A stretch of 64,000 nt of DNA from Meghimatium bilineatum (lineage: Eukaryota > Mollusca > Gastropoda > Stylommatophora > Philomycidae): NCBI GenBank assembly GCA_034231615.1, contig CM067304.1, forward strand, positions 25,106,589 to 25,170,588, read 5' to 3'. Position 1 is the stretch's first letter. Each line of letters opens with the position of its first letter. This document shows positions 30,930-42,614 of the stretch, one piece after another. Made by a program: the position numbers and the translations under genes. Under the pieces are notes generated by a model, which had not been told where the DNA came from, searched no databases, and saw nothing but the letters and a program-made list of their open reading frames with translations.

Positions 30930-33900
30930 CTTTCGTTCACTTGAAACATGTCTATATTTGTAATTCTGTATCCTTAATAAAACTCAATGTCTTTTGTAGT
31001 CTTCGGCAGCACCTTCCTTAGCATTTTCATTTTCTGGTATTCCAGTGAGAGGGTATTCACTGCATGGCTACCCTATACTGGTACATTTACATCTCTAGTG
31101 GGGCTCATTAGCCATCTACGAACTCATAATCAAGGACATAACTCAAATTGAATTTTCAAAAGTGGATTAACAAATGGTCATCATCACCTGTGATGGACGA
31201 ACAACAACCCTATACTGGTAAGACAGTTCATTAAGTAGTTTTTGCAAGTCTGTTTGTTTTCCAGACTTGAGAGCTTGAAGCACTGACCTTGCATCTTTCA
31301 GGAATACCACGGGCTGTGGGCCAGGATTGGAGTTCAGCAGTTTTTCAGTTGTTACTCTAATTGCCTTAATTTCTGCATCATAATTATTGCAGAATTTCTC
31401 TGTTGGTGTTCTGATCGTATCTCTAGACTTGTGTGGATATTCTATATATACACCTGCACCTCCATTCCTGAATGCATTCTGTGCTGACCCTTCTGTGTAT
31501 ACTCTGACTCATATATCTTGTGGATATTCCTCGTCCAGGAAACTGAGGGTGACTGTCCTTCGCTGCACACTGTTCTGTTCGTCCTCACTTAGCATTCCTT
31601 TCACGTGGGTCTGAATGTATATTGGTATTACATGCATTTCACTCCAAGGAGGTTTATTCTGGTACAGACCTTAAGGGGCTGTCAACTTCAGGTAGGTCTG
31701 TAAGTTGTCTACAGAGTAGTTTAGCTTGGTAGATAAAGCTGCTTCTTTTCAGTAGCACCATTGCTAGATTTTGGAATCTTTCCCTCATTGGATGACTTGG
31801 CATAAACTGAAACTGTTCTGCTTGTATTAGCACCGGTGTGTCTCTGCGTTCGTCAAGAGTTTGCATTCTTCCCATTTTCTGCATCTCTACTATGTGTGTT
31901 GATTTCATTGCTCCCAGCATTAACATGAGCACCTGGTTTTGTACTTTATCTAGTTCTTATAATGTGGTGTTTGATGCATATTCCAGGTGTGGTCTTATGC
32001 ATTGCCGGTACACTTTACGGAGTATATTCCCACTGGCTCTCCATGTGGTTCCACTTAGTTTTCTCAGGATAGCTAACTTCCTCTTGGCTTTTGTTGTTTC
32101 TTTGTTTATGTGCTCCTTCCATGTCAGCTTATCATCAAAAGTAACTCCGAGGTATGTGGGTTGTTTGTCTTCTTTCAAGAGCTCTCCATCTATCTTGATA
32201 ACATCGGCTTGTTGTTTTGGTGAGAGGGCAAAGCGTGTAATGCTACACTTGTCTGTGTTAAATCTGATGCACCATCTATTTGCCTATAAGATTAAAACAT
32301 CAATACCTCTTTGTATTTGTTTAGTGGCGACTGTCGCATGTTATTCCGCGCACCAGATCACCAGGTCGTAAGCATAAATTGCCACTTTGATCCCATGTGG
32401 TAGTTCGGCAACTAGGTCATTGATGTAAACCAAGAAAAGTGTGGGTGACAGGACTCCTCCCTGGGGGACTCCATGTCGGAGTAGGACTTTCTTGCTCTTG
32501 TGACCATCCAAATGTACACTGGCTCTTCTATTATGTAGGTATGCTTTTAGCCATTTGTACATTCTTGAGCTAACCCTGCAATTTCGAGAGTCCTTCTTTC
32601 CAAACCTTGATTTTCACTTTCAAGGTACCACTGCATCCTAAGATTGATAATGTGTTCCATTGTTTTGCATAAACAACATGTGAGGCTGATGGGCCTGTAG
32701 TTGGAGACTGTGCTGCCATCTTTTCCTGATTTGAGCAGTGGTATCAGTATTGCTTCCCTCCACGCCTGTGGAACATTACCTGTGTTTCAGCCTGTATTGA
32801 AGATCTGCGGTAGGTTTGCTATTGCTGCAGTTCCCAGGTTTCTAATCATTTCATTGGACACTCCATCAGCTCCTGGGTACTTTTTCATATTTAGTTTGGA
32901 TATTGCATGCTCCAGTTCTTTCATTGTGATTGTTGCCTCCATGACTTCAGGTATAGGTTTGCCGTGTCCAATGTTTTGCTGGTTCTCTCAAACCTCAGTC
33001 TGGGCTGACTTTGATGTTATTGTCTTCTGCAAAGGAATCTGCAAAGTAATCAGCTTCATGTTTACCTGTTAAAATGTTTCTATCTTTGTAAAGTGTGACC
33101 CTGGTATTTCTCCCTGTACCTTCATCATTTAGTTGTTTTACAAGTTTCCATAATTTCCTAGTATCTCTTTCTAGGTTCAGCGACTGTTTTTTTCTTTCCA
33201 GCTGCTCCGTCTAGCTTGTAACTTGGCTCTTTGAAATTTAGCCTTTGTTTGCTGATATTTGTTGTGATGTTCTTGGCTAGGTCTGTTCTCAGCCTGCTGT
33301 CTGGATGTTTCCATCTCATTTTGCAGCTTTTCCAGTTCATCATTCCAGTAGGGTGTGTAGTTTTTGCGTCTCTCCCCCCCCCGGGTATGGTTTTACTAGC
33401 AGCATATAGTATGCATCTGTTAAATTCACTCACTGCTCTATTGATGTCTTTGTCCAAGTTCATGTCCTTAGCTAGAACACTGGTTAAATGCTGGTACATT
33501 TTCCAGTCTCCCTCTTATAGTTCCACCTAGTGAGTGTGCTGCTGTTCTTGACAAATTCATTGTGGATTTCCAAAAACACTGATCTGTGGTCACTACCTCA
33601 AAGCTGCTTTCCAACGACACGTGTGATGTTCCATTCCAGGCCTGGTGAGTTGTATGCCAGGTCTGGTGTAGTGGTGGTGTGCCATACTCTCGAGTAGAAG
33701 GTTGGAGAGTTTGCTGGCTGGTTAATAAGTAGGAAATTATTGTCATCGTGCCAGCTCTCAAGTTCCTCACCTCTCTTGTCCATGTGATCATAACCCTAGT
33801 TCTGAGAGTAACTGTTGAATTCACCACACAACATAAGTCTCTCTTTTTTCTGGAATTGTGTCTAGTGCCAATGGTCTATCACTTGGGCAGTAGTAGTTCA

Positions 33901-34600
33901 GGAAATGGAATTCTGTACTGTCTGTCTTTAGGTGGAGCATCTAGTATTCTGCTCCATCCATATACACTTCCAGCTGACATGAAGTGATATTGTTTTTAAC
34001 AAGTGTCAGAATACTACCATTTAGTCTGTCGCTTTTTTCTGACTGGTAGCACTGGTAGTCTCTGATTTTAAAGGCTATATCGCTGCTGAGGTGCGTTTAT
34101 TAAATACAGCATACGTTAACTTGTTCTTCACGCAGGATATTTTAATGCTCCAATTTTTTACTGTATCATCTCGTGTACTGTTGACACCCTCAGCGTTCCA
34201 GTGCATTATTTTAATTGGTCGTTGGTTTGTTTTTGCCAGTAGCTTTATTCCCTTGCCTCCTGGCTCCTTTGGGCAATTGAGAAGGACTTCCAGTAATTGA
34301 GTTGTTCCCTTTCGAGGCACAGGGCCCAACATCGCCACTGCCTGAACGTCCGCCACAGGGCAGGAACGATGACTATTAATATATATAAACATGTTCCCAT
34401 TGTGTTTAATGCGTGGCATCCTTATTTGTGTGCGCCTTTTGGCTAGTTGCCTCCGTCTTCAGTACATTGCTTACTGTGGTCCTACTCGAGTGGGACTGCC
34501 CGACCAGTCTTAATTTCCAGCCCCTGTTGGCTGAGCTAAGCCCCATCACCACTAAACGGTGCTGGCCTAGATGGGGTCAAGACAATAATATGTCGCAAGA
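30930..34600 (-). pseudogene. I-like LINE with endonuclease, RT and RNase H, inactive
   Basis: Most complete retroelement in the window, minus strand. Endonuclease: Ile-Met-His-Trp-Asn-Ala-Glu-Gly-Val near 34200, Gly-Glu-Phe-Asn (33820; usual Gly-Asp-Phe-Asn changed), Thr-Thr-Pro-Asp-Leu-Ala (33670) and Gly-Ser-Asp-His-Arg (33590). RT: His-Gly-Val-Pro-Gln-Gly-Gly-Val-Leu-Ser-Pro (32460), the active-site box Tyr-Ala-Tyr-Asp (32370) with its first Asp lost, and Tyr-Leu-Gly-Val-Thr-Phe-Asp-Asp (32150). RNase H remnants (Tyr-Thr-Glu-Gly-Ser near 31495; Gln-Trp-Ile-Pro-Ser-His near 31055) are split by a 123-bp insertion. Stops are scattered throughout. 34600-34200 is the 5' part with a proline/glycine-rich frame, perhaps the end of ORF1. 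Clade by RNase H and motif similarity to 2470-5232. Confidence 0.85.
31084..31206 (+). mobile_element. Nested retroposon with 14-bp target-site duplication
   Basis: 123 bp of the (AAC)-tailed family also at 1131-1310 and 61595-61750, ending GAACAACAAC. It is flanked exactly by ACCCTATACTGGTA at 31070-31083 and 31207-31220. It interrupts the RNase H region of the host LINE. 5'-truncated. Confidence 0.9.
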
Positions 34601-34679
34601 CTGGGTCTACGAAAAAAATGGCATGAAACATGTACACAATCACTACTAATACCACTTCCAAGAAAACGATTTGAAGTAG

Positions 34680-35830
34680 TGTAAAAACTATAGAACAATC
34701 AGTCACATTTCACATCCATATGCTGAGGATTGTACTCAACAGATGAAATCATAAAGCGGAAAAATCCTTGCCAGAAGAAAATGTGGATTCAGGAAGAATA
34801 GGAATGCCGTAGAAAACATTTTCAATCTACGCCTAATAAGTGAAAACACAATACCAACACGAAATATTTTATAGCAATGTGGATTTCAACAAAGCTTTTG
34901 AGGTTTTTGACCTGCAGGTCTGAAATACTACGATATAGTTTAATTTTGACAACAAGATATCCCCGTCATAGATGAACTATATTGGTTGCATATCCTTTAC
35001 ATGACGTAGCTATCAACCCAGCATTTGTTGGCTGTGGTGATTTTCTAGGCAATGTACATACGATCAGTAGTTTGTCATTGCTTTCTAAACGGTTTGGATG
35101 CACAATTGTCTGTGGCGGGGATCAAACTCAGTACCTTGGCCGTCACAGGCGCGCTCTTAAAAGAAACAAAAAGGTTCTGTGTTCATAGATAACGAAATCG
35201 ATAAATCTTCAAAACTAATGCTGGCTTGCGACATGAGTGTTTACTTTTACTTATACAATACTTATAACATCTACTTATACAAATCATGAGATAAGGTTTA
35301 GATGAATGTCATCCAACAACATCGACCGGAGGTCGCTAAATTTCTAATTTCCGGTTAGCTGATGATATCTATCTGATGGCAACAAAAGACAGAACTACAT
35401 GAACTAATACAATTGGAAATATTTAGCAAAATACATGACCTTGAGATCAATGCAGATAAGAGTACAATGTTTGGTAAATAAGAGTACTAATTTAGTCCAA
35501 ACCAACATAATACATAACAATCGAAGGCGTGAGGAGGTTTCTATGTTTACTAATCTGGGAGTCCAGTATAGTGGTGATGGTGAATCAACAGCTGAAGTTA
35601 AGAAAAGACTGACAATATCCATTGCGATATGACAAGATTAACTAGCATTTGGTAAAGTAGGGTACGGTGGACATAAGATACGGTGGACGTAGACGAGGTG
35701 GCCAGAAGAAGCTATGGCTGGATAACATCAAGGACTGGATAGGGCGTGAAATTTCCAAACTCATCAGGATGGTGAAGAATAGAGATATGTGGATATCTTC
35801 ATCAAATGTCTCAATGTAACACTCCTGCGA
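34680..35830 (+). pseudogene. RTE-like RT remnant interrupted by a SINE
   Basis: Plus strand: Asn-Tyr-Arg-Thr-Ile-Ser (34700), Cys-Gly-Phe-Arg-Lys-Asn (34785), Ala-Asp-Asp-Ile-Tyr-Leu-Met-Ala (35360, the active-site box tail), a Phe-Thr-Asn-Leu-Gly-Val block (35545), and the tail Arg-Arg-Gly-Gly-Gln-Lys-Lys-Leu-Trp-Leu-Asp-Asn-Ile-Lys-Asp-Trp (35690-35740). Many stops and frameshifts. A SINE-like sequence (34985-35165) occupies the RT middle. Confidence 0.7.
34985..35165 (-). mobile_element. tRNA-derived SINE-like repeat, copy 2
   Basis: Minus-strand head GAGCGCGCCTGTGACGGCCA, then GTACTGAGTTTGATCCCCGCC with a B-box-like core (GTTTGATCC), followed by the same body as 6470-6640. Consistent with a tRNA-derived SINE. 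A fragment is also at 59697-59737. Confidence 0.6.
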
Positions 35831-35899
35831 TCCAAACGGGTTATGGATTTTATTATTTCGTTTATTATAGCAATTGATCGGATACGAAACCAGCGTAAA

Positions 35900-36655
35900 C
35901 CAACGTAATTGATCACTTGTGCTACAACACTATTGGCACACAGTCAAGCAGTTTTCGAACAACTCATTTCCATTAAAGAACATAATGAAAAACAAAACCT
36001 ATTTCTGAATGGAAACAAGACCAAGATTATGACAGGCGACAAAACCACTAGCAAGTTCTCAATCAGTATCAACAACAGCGAATTAGAAAGAGTGACCAGT
36101 TTCTAATACCTTGGTTCTTTTATCAACAGTAACGGAGGTTAGCTATCGCATCAAAGCTGATACAAATGAAAAACATATGACTGTGCTGCTGCAAAACAAC
36201 AAAATTTAACATTCATAAGAGCTTGCATATTCCCAGTGGTAATATATTGGTGTAAATCTTGGACAATCACCAAGTAAAAAATAAAACAGCAGCATTTGGA
36301 ACAAAATGTTACAGAAAAATCCTCAGAATATCATGGACAAAAAGATCACCAATGTAGTCATTCTTAGAGAAATTAATGTAAAAGAAAACTGGCTAAACAG
36401 CATGGTTTTTTCCAGACAATTACAATATTTTTGCCATATAAAAAACCATGACAGCATAGAGAAGACCATAATGGAGGGGATGATGTTAGGGGGACGAACA
36501 TGAGGCAGACCAAGAAGACAATGGACAAAAGACATCAAAGACCACCTGAACATGACTAACAGAAGCAGGAAGACTGGGTCAAGATCAACAGAAGTTTTGA
36601 AAGGCTGTGATGACTGCTACATCTTGTTCAGGATATGCCACCTGATGATGATAGG
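35900..36655 (+). pseudogene. RTE-like element, C-terminal half
   Basis: Plus strand: Asn-Lys-Thr-Lys-Ile-Met (36020), Tyr-Leu-Gly-Ser-Phe-Ile-Asn (36108), Cys-Ile-Phe-Pro-Val-Val-Ile-Tyr (36225), Phe-Cys-His-Ile-Lys-Asn-His-Asp-Ser (36430), Gly-Arg-Pro-Arg-Arg-Gln-Trp-Thr-Lys-Asp-Ile-Lys (36505). The ORF ends at a stop within CACCTGATGATGATAGG, the RTE-style tail, which runs straight into the 30-bp array. Confidence 0.75.
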
Positions 36656-37425
36656 ATACGAGGAAGATCTTAATTTGATTGCAATGTTTGTACATTTACT
36701 TTGAATGATACGGTATACGAGGAAGATCTTAATTTGATTGCAATGTTTGTACATTTACTTTGAATGATACGGTTATTTGTACATTTACTTTGAATGATAC
36801 GGTTATTTGTACATTTACTTTGAATGATACGGTTATTTGTACATTTACTTTGAATGATACGGTTATTTGTACATTTACTTTGAATGATACGGTTATTTGC
36901 AACATTTACTTTGAATGATACGGTTATTTGTACATTTACTTTGAATGATACGGTTATTTGTACATTTACCTTGAATGATACGGTTATTTGTACATTTACT
37001 TTGAATGATACGGTTATTTGCAACATTTACTTTGAATGATACGGTTATTTGTACATTTACTTTGAATGATACGGTTATTTGTACATTTACTTTGAATGAT
37101 ACGGTTATTTGCAACATTTACTTTGAATGATACGGTTATTTGCAACATTTACTTTGAATGATACGGTTATTTGTACATTTACTTTGAATGATACGGTTAT
37201 TTGCAACATTTACTTTGAATGATACGGTTATTTGTACATTTACTTTGAATGATACGGTTATTTGTACATTTACCTTGAATGATACGGTTATTTGTACATT
37301 TACTTTGAATGATACGGTTATTTGTACATTTACTTTGAATGATACGGTTATTTGTACATTTACTTTGAATGATACGGTTATTTGTACATTTACTTTGAAT
37401 GATACGGTTATTTGCAACATTAATG
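36655..37425 (+). repeat. 30/31-bp tandem array, about 24 copies
   Basis: Unit TTATTTGTACATTTACTTTG plus AATGATACGG (30 bp); some units have GCAAC for GTAC (31 bp). The left edge is a 60-bp doublet containing GATACGAGGAAGATCTTAAT that links it to the RTE 3' end. It generates artefactual frames on both strands. Confidence 0.97.
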
Positions 37426-37599
37426 CTCTTATATGTTCTCATGCATATTTATTATGTCTTTTATTTAGTATTGTGCGCTATATACCTTTCGTTTAGTTGT
37501 GAACACCAGTTGTCACACGTTTCATTCTTGATTAGAAACCAACATCACATCACGTAGATTAGAATATTTCGATCAATGTTCAGCTTGTTGATCCATCAA

Positions 37600-37860
37600 C
37601 CATCTAAGTGTGTATGACGACGAGGAATGGCATGGTTTGGACATGTATACAGATATGATTCCGTGTCAGAAACAATGCTGCAAGGAACCGTCGAAGGGAG
37701 AAGAAGCAGAGGAGGACAAATAAAGTCATGGGCAAACAACATCAAGGAATTCATTCATTTTCCTTTTGCGCTGAAGTTAGCGCATAGGGCAGAGGGCAGA
37801 TCTTTCCAATTCTGTCTGTTCAAAGATATTATATGCAGTTCATCGTTTGAATGAACAAGA
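37600..37860 (+). pseudogene. RTE-like C-terminal fragment
   Basis: Met-Ala-Trp-Phe-Gly-His-Val-Tyr-Arg-Tyr-Asp-Ser then Gly-Arg-Arg-Ser-Arg-Gly-Gly-Gln-Ile-Lys-Ser-Trp and Asn-Asn-Ile-Lys-Glu-Phe: the conserved RTE tail. 5'-truncated. 37862-38532 downstream shows no gene, only simple A and CA/GC runs near 38255-38295. Confidence 0.75.
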
Positions 37861-38548
37861 ATTGGAATGAACTGACTTCTGTTACACAAATCGGTCTGCA
37901 CTTTACGATGTTAGTTGATTAATCCAACGATCGACGGAATGACCCAGAGTTGATTAGAGAAACACCCTCTATCAACGGACGTCACTACCGGAAGTAGTAT
38001 CAAGGAATGGACAGGACAATATTTTTCCTCATTCATATGTATCGTTGAAGATATAAATCGCTGTAGGATTCTGTGTGTCGAAGCATCCAATGTGTACCCC
38101 TACGACCCTGACGGGTTATGGGTTTATAGATAGCTAGCTAAGGGTGTATAAACCTCAGTGTAACAGTCAGTCATTGGTTGTGCGTTATTCGGATCTTTCC
38201 AGATAGGAGCAACTATCTTCTCTCTCCCTTGGGTCTCTGTTTCTATCATTATCTGAAAAAAAAAAACCACAAACGTACACACGCGCGCGCACACGCACGA
38301 GTCTCTTGCATTCTCCACTTCATCCCTTTGTAGTGCATCAATAATTACCCTAAATAACTCTACTGATAAAGTCATTAACCTTATCATATTATCATTAACT
38401 TATAAGCCCGCCAAAGTATCAGCTGTTTTCTGTCCAATATATGGGATATTAATATATGGGCTATTAGTCGCCAATATATGGGATATTGATCAGCAGTATA
38501 TGTTGCAAGTATAGCCAATATAATTCACACTATAACGAATGAAATTAT

Positions 38549-40319
38549 CTTGATTCTTGATTAGAAACTGGCTTCACAGCACGCGGGACATTCCATAAGT
38601 GCTCCGCTCCAGCAGCCATCCCAGTGTATGTAGACTCATAGTTCCGATCAGGTGTTGATTGTGTGATCTTCGGGACTTTCCAAAAAAATTACTTTTCCTC
38701 CCCTCACCTCTGAATACTCCAATTTCTAACATTCTCTGTATGTGTACGTTCTCAACCTCATTAACATCATCTGCATCTTGAAATCAATTTATTACTGCCT
38801 TCATTAATTCTGCTTTATCTATTCTCAGCAATGTGCCGTCTATCGACGCATTGCCTGCCAATAAGTCGGCTCTCTCGTTTCCTCTGACCCCAGCATGACC
38901 AGGGCAGTATATCCATGTAATGCTCTGGACAACTGAGTTGTTCAATAAGTCCCACCATTCTTTTCTTAGCATGAACTTTTCTATCTTGCGCAACATGCTT
39001 TGAGAGTCTGTGAGTATTACCGCGTGTGTTGATGTATCAGTTATCAACGAATTAAGAGCTGCTGTAACTCCCTCTATCTCCATCCTCATACTCGATGTGA
39101 CAGTAGAATATGCTGAAGATTTCTCAACCAACTTCACGCCATTTCTGTAGGCAACAAAACCCCAACCGCTTTTATTTGTGTTTCTGCTAACAGATCCATC
39201 TGTGTATATAATTATGTCTTGTGGTTTCGAGTGTAGTTGGGCGAGTTCGTGCACTGTATCCTGAGCCCTGACTGCCGTCCATTTTCGAAACGCTTTACCT
39301 AGTTGTATTATTACTTTAGTCAGTGATTTCTTCTCAGTGTCTGCCTCCACCCATTCACTGCCCTTTCCTATTTCTTCCAAATCACATACTATTCGCAGTG
39401 TGTCTTCAGCCTCTGCCATTCATGATCTGCCACGCTTGATTCGTTTCCCTTTGACTCATCTAGACGATGGTGTAATGGGTGGTGGTTGTATTCGTCACTT
39501 TAAGGTACGACTTAACTTGTGCTACCTGATTTCGCACTCTAATGCTGGGGAGATCAAGCAGAAATCTCATAGTAGAGATGGGTGTATCTCTAGTACACCC
39601 CAGTACCGCTCTCATTGCCTCATTTTGAACTTTTCCAATCTATCGACTTGCGTCTGTGACAAAGTTAATAGGACGATGCCATAATCTATTACAGATAGTA
39701 CCACCACTTGCAGAAGCAGAGAAAGTACCCATGCTGCATGTCGAAGGTCGCCATAACCTTGATAACACTGATCCATCTTCTAGCCTTCTGAATCATATTT
39801 GTGACGTGCTTGTTGAATGAGAGACTTCTATCAAAGATTATCCCAAGATATTTAAGGTCCTGTTCTCTTTCAATGAATGAGCCCATGCAACTAACAGCTG
39901 GCAGTGTGTCATTGACCAGATTATTATTTAAGGAGTACCAGACGACCTTTGCTTTCGAGGGATTGATCACAGCGTTGTATGCTCTGCACCATATCGACAA
40001 TTGATCTAGTCCATTTTGTACACCACTGTCAGCGATATCTCTTCTGTTCCTGCCCATGTTGTATAGTAGGATATCATCAGCGTATGTTAGAACTCTACAA
40101 TTGCTGGGAGTTTGTAATTGAGCAATTCTCAATGTATACACATTAAACAGTACTGGGGACAGAGGAGATCCTTGTGGCAGACCAGGTGCTATTGTTCTGA
40201 TCTCAGACGTCCAGGATCCACACCTCAGAGCGACTTTTCTACAGATTAGCACATTTGCTATCCAGCGTATGATCCAGGGGTGGATATCTTGTTCCCTTAG
40301 CATGTCGATGAGATGGGTG
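38549..40319 (-). pseudogene. LINE insertion (RT plus RNase H) with 16-bp target-site duplication
   Basis: Flanked by perfect 16-bp repeats TAACGAATGAAATTAT at 38533-38548 and 40320-40335, so the insertion is 1771 bp and 5'-truncated within RT. RT part: Pro-Gly-Leu-Pro-Gln-Gly-Ser-Pro-Leu-Ser-Pro (40180), Thr-Tyr-Ala-Asp-Asp-Ile-Leu-Leu-Tyr (40075), Tyr-Leu-Gly-Ile-Ile-Phe-Asp (39855). A frameshift near 39700 and stops follow. The RNase H frame 38784-39419 (211 codons) is intact with all four acidic positions (Tyr-Thr-Asp-Gly-Ser, Met-Glu-Ile-Glu, Leu-Thr-Asp-Ser, Arg-Ala-Asp-Leu) and Cys-Pro-Gly-His-Ala-Gly. The 3' terminus is an AATCAAG repeat. The first residues of the RT frame beyond 40319 come from target DNA. 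Confidence 0.92.
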
Positions 40320-40335
40320 TAACGAATGAAATTAT

Positions 40336-40648
40336 AACTCAACTTAATCTATATGACCACCATTGTAATAATAATGTCACTGAGTAATGCAAAACAACCA
40401 TCAAAGTCTTTGTGTCTCAACAACATGAAAGAACAACACACAACAGTATAAAATTACTCAACGGAAAAAAAACTGGATTCCGCTCTGTGCACGATTTTCA
40501 ACGCCGAATAAATATAGATTGATGGATCACGATGGAGGGAATCGCTATTAGAGGGGTCATGTGCAGTGGGGTCATGTGCAGTGCTGTCATAAGCTAAAGT
40601 AGGCAAGCATGGAAATCATTATACGGTATGTATTACGGTTACGATAAC
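40336..40648. other. No recognisable feature
   Basis: Unique AT-rich sequence; a short GGGGTCATGTGCAGTG doublet at 40552-40580. Confidence 0.45.
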
Positions 40649-40980
40649 TGTCCGTTGGATGGATAAACAGTTAGATGGATGGACAGTTAGATGGATGGAC
40701 AGTTAGACGGATGGACAGTTAGACGGATGGACAGTTGACGGATGGACAGTTAGATGGATGGACAGTTAGACGGATGGACAGTTAGATGGATGGACAGTTA
40801 GATGGATAAACAGTTAGATGGATGGACAGTTAGATGGATGGACAGTTAGACGGATGGACAGTTAGACGGATGGACAGTTGACGGATGGACAGTTAGATGG
40901 ATGGACAGTTAGACGGATGGACAGTTAGATGGATGGACAGTTAGACGGATGGATGAATGGAAGGATTGATGGACGGATGG
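40649..40980 (+). repeat. 16-bp tandem array
   Basis: Unit ACAGTTAGATGGATGG with a 15-bp variant (ACAGTTGACGGATGG). The block order of 40664-40800 is repeated at 40806-40940, a higher-order duplication. Confidence 0.95.
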
Positions 40981-41399
40981 ATACATGATAATAATTATAA
41001 TTAATGAATGCTTTGTTTATAAAATTACACTCTATGTGTGCATTAATGCTTCTATACATACAATTTATAATACATTTATATGCGCACACTGAGTGTAAAT
41101 TTAATAGGAATTGGACATGTACGTACGACTCCTTGATGCAGTGAATGTTGTAAGATCTCTAACACAGCACACGGGACAGTTTTGCTGTGAGATTTCATTT
41201 TGTGAACATAGAAATATCTTGCATTATATGTGCACATACCAGCCAGAAGTAATCACTGAAACACTAGGACAATCCAACACGACCAGGCATCAAACAACAT
41301 CGAATTACTGCGGAGCGGGAGTGTTCTTGAATTTGACAAAACTGAGGATGACTGTTCAAACAAGCCGGTATTTTGTTCTCTTTCGTTGTAATGTCACAG

Positions 41400-41790
41400 A
41401 GTTCAAGGAGGTATTTGTACATTGTGTGTTTAGTTATAACAGAGCATTGACAATTGTTGAGTGTTTAGTTCTCACAGATCATCGGTAATTGTTGTGTGTT
41501 TAGTTATCATAGATCATTCACAATTGCTGTATCTCTAGTTATCATAGAACATTCACAGTTATTATGTATTTAGTAATAGCGGAGAATTAAAAAATTGTTG
41601 AGTGTTTATTGATAGAGACGCATTAACAATTTGTGAGTGTTTAGTAGTGACAGCATTAACAATTATTGTGTGCTTAGTTCTCACAGTTCAGAGACAATTG
41701 TTGTGTGTTTATTTATCATACAGCATTTACAATTGGTGTGTGTTTAGTTCTAATAGAGCATTGACAATTGTATCAACATTCTTGCAACGA
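41400..41790 (+). repeat. Degenerate ~34-bp repeat
   Basis: Recurring GTGTTTAGTTATCATAGA and CATTGACAATTGTT segments at irregular spacing, about ten units. The frames over it are artefactual. Confidence 0.7.
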
Positions 41791-41869
41791 AGATTAAGAA
41801 CCAGAGCGAACACAAGAGAAGATCATGATTTCAATACACAATATAAAAATAGGTGCATCAAAAATTCCC

Positions 41870-42260
41870 AGAATGCGATGAGATAGCAACAAAGTTGATC
41901 CAGGCAGACGGAGACGATAGTTTCCTCATATACCATAACCTTTGTTACAAGATCTGGAAAACTGGTATATGGCCATGATATTGGAAAAGATCAGTTTATA
42001 TCCCATTACCAAAAAATGGCAACCTACAATTATGCACTAACTACAGAACTATCGCTTTGATAAATCAAGTCAGTAAAATACTACTAAATATCATAATGTA
42101 GAGAGTGCAAAATAAGATGTTAACAGAAACTCATGACGCACAGATAGGATTTAGATCCGACAGAGGCCCCAGAGATCTTCAACAAGAGAATCATTATAGA
42201 AAAATGCAGGGAATTCAACAAAGACATACATGCATGTTTCATCGACGATTGATATCTGAA
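41870..42260 (+). pseudogene. RTE-like RT fragment
   Basis: Plus strand: Trp-Lys-Thr-Gly-Ile-Trp-Pro, Pro-Leu-Pro-Lys-Asn-Gly (42012), Asn-Tyr-Arg-Thr-Ile-Ala-Leu-Ile (42040), Gln-Ile-Gly-Phe-Arg-Ser-Asp-Arg-Gly (42140), and Cys-Met-Phe-His-Arg-Arg-Leu in place of Cys-Phe-Ile-Asp-Tyr (42232) after a frameshift. Only the finger region remains. Confidence 0.7.
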
Positions 42261-42479
42261 CCACGAATGATGATTCTACCTTACCGTGACTTCACACTGT
42301 ACTGTCATCTGAACCCTACAGAGCAGGGAACAGTAAAATACAAATTTAAGCTAGACAATTTACTACCCGGTCGTAGATGTCTTTTGTCAAAAATAAGGGG
42401 GGGGGCGGTACCTAAAAGACATAAGATCATCAACCACTTTTCGAAGATCTTTTGTGGTGATGAATACGGTTAATAATAT

Positions 42480-42570
42480 ATTTTTAAATATGTAAGCAGT
42501 CTACTAAATATGTAAGCAGTCTACTAAATATGTAAGCGGTCTACTAAATATGTATGCAGTATACTAAATA
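42480..42570 (+). repeat. 20-bp tandem repeat, four copies
   Basis: ATATGTAAGCAGTCTACTAA repeated; the last copy (TATGCAGTATACTAA) begins the 2.37-kb unit. Confidence 0.9.
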
Positions 42571-42614
42571 TATTCTGGCGAATCTCCAGTAAATCGAGTA
42601 GAACTCGCTGCTGA

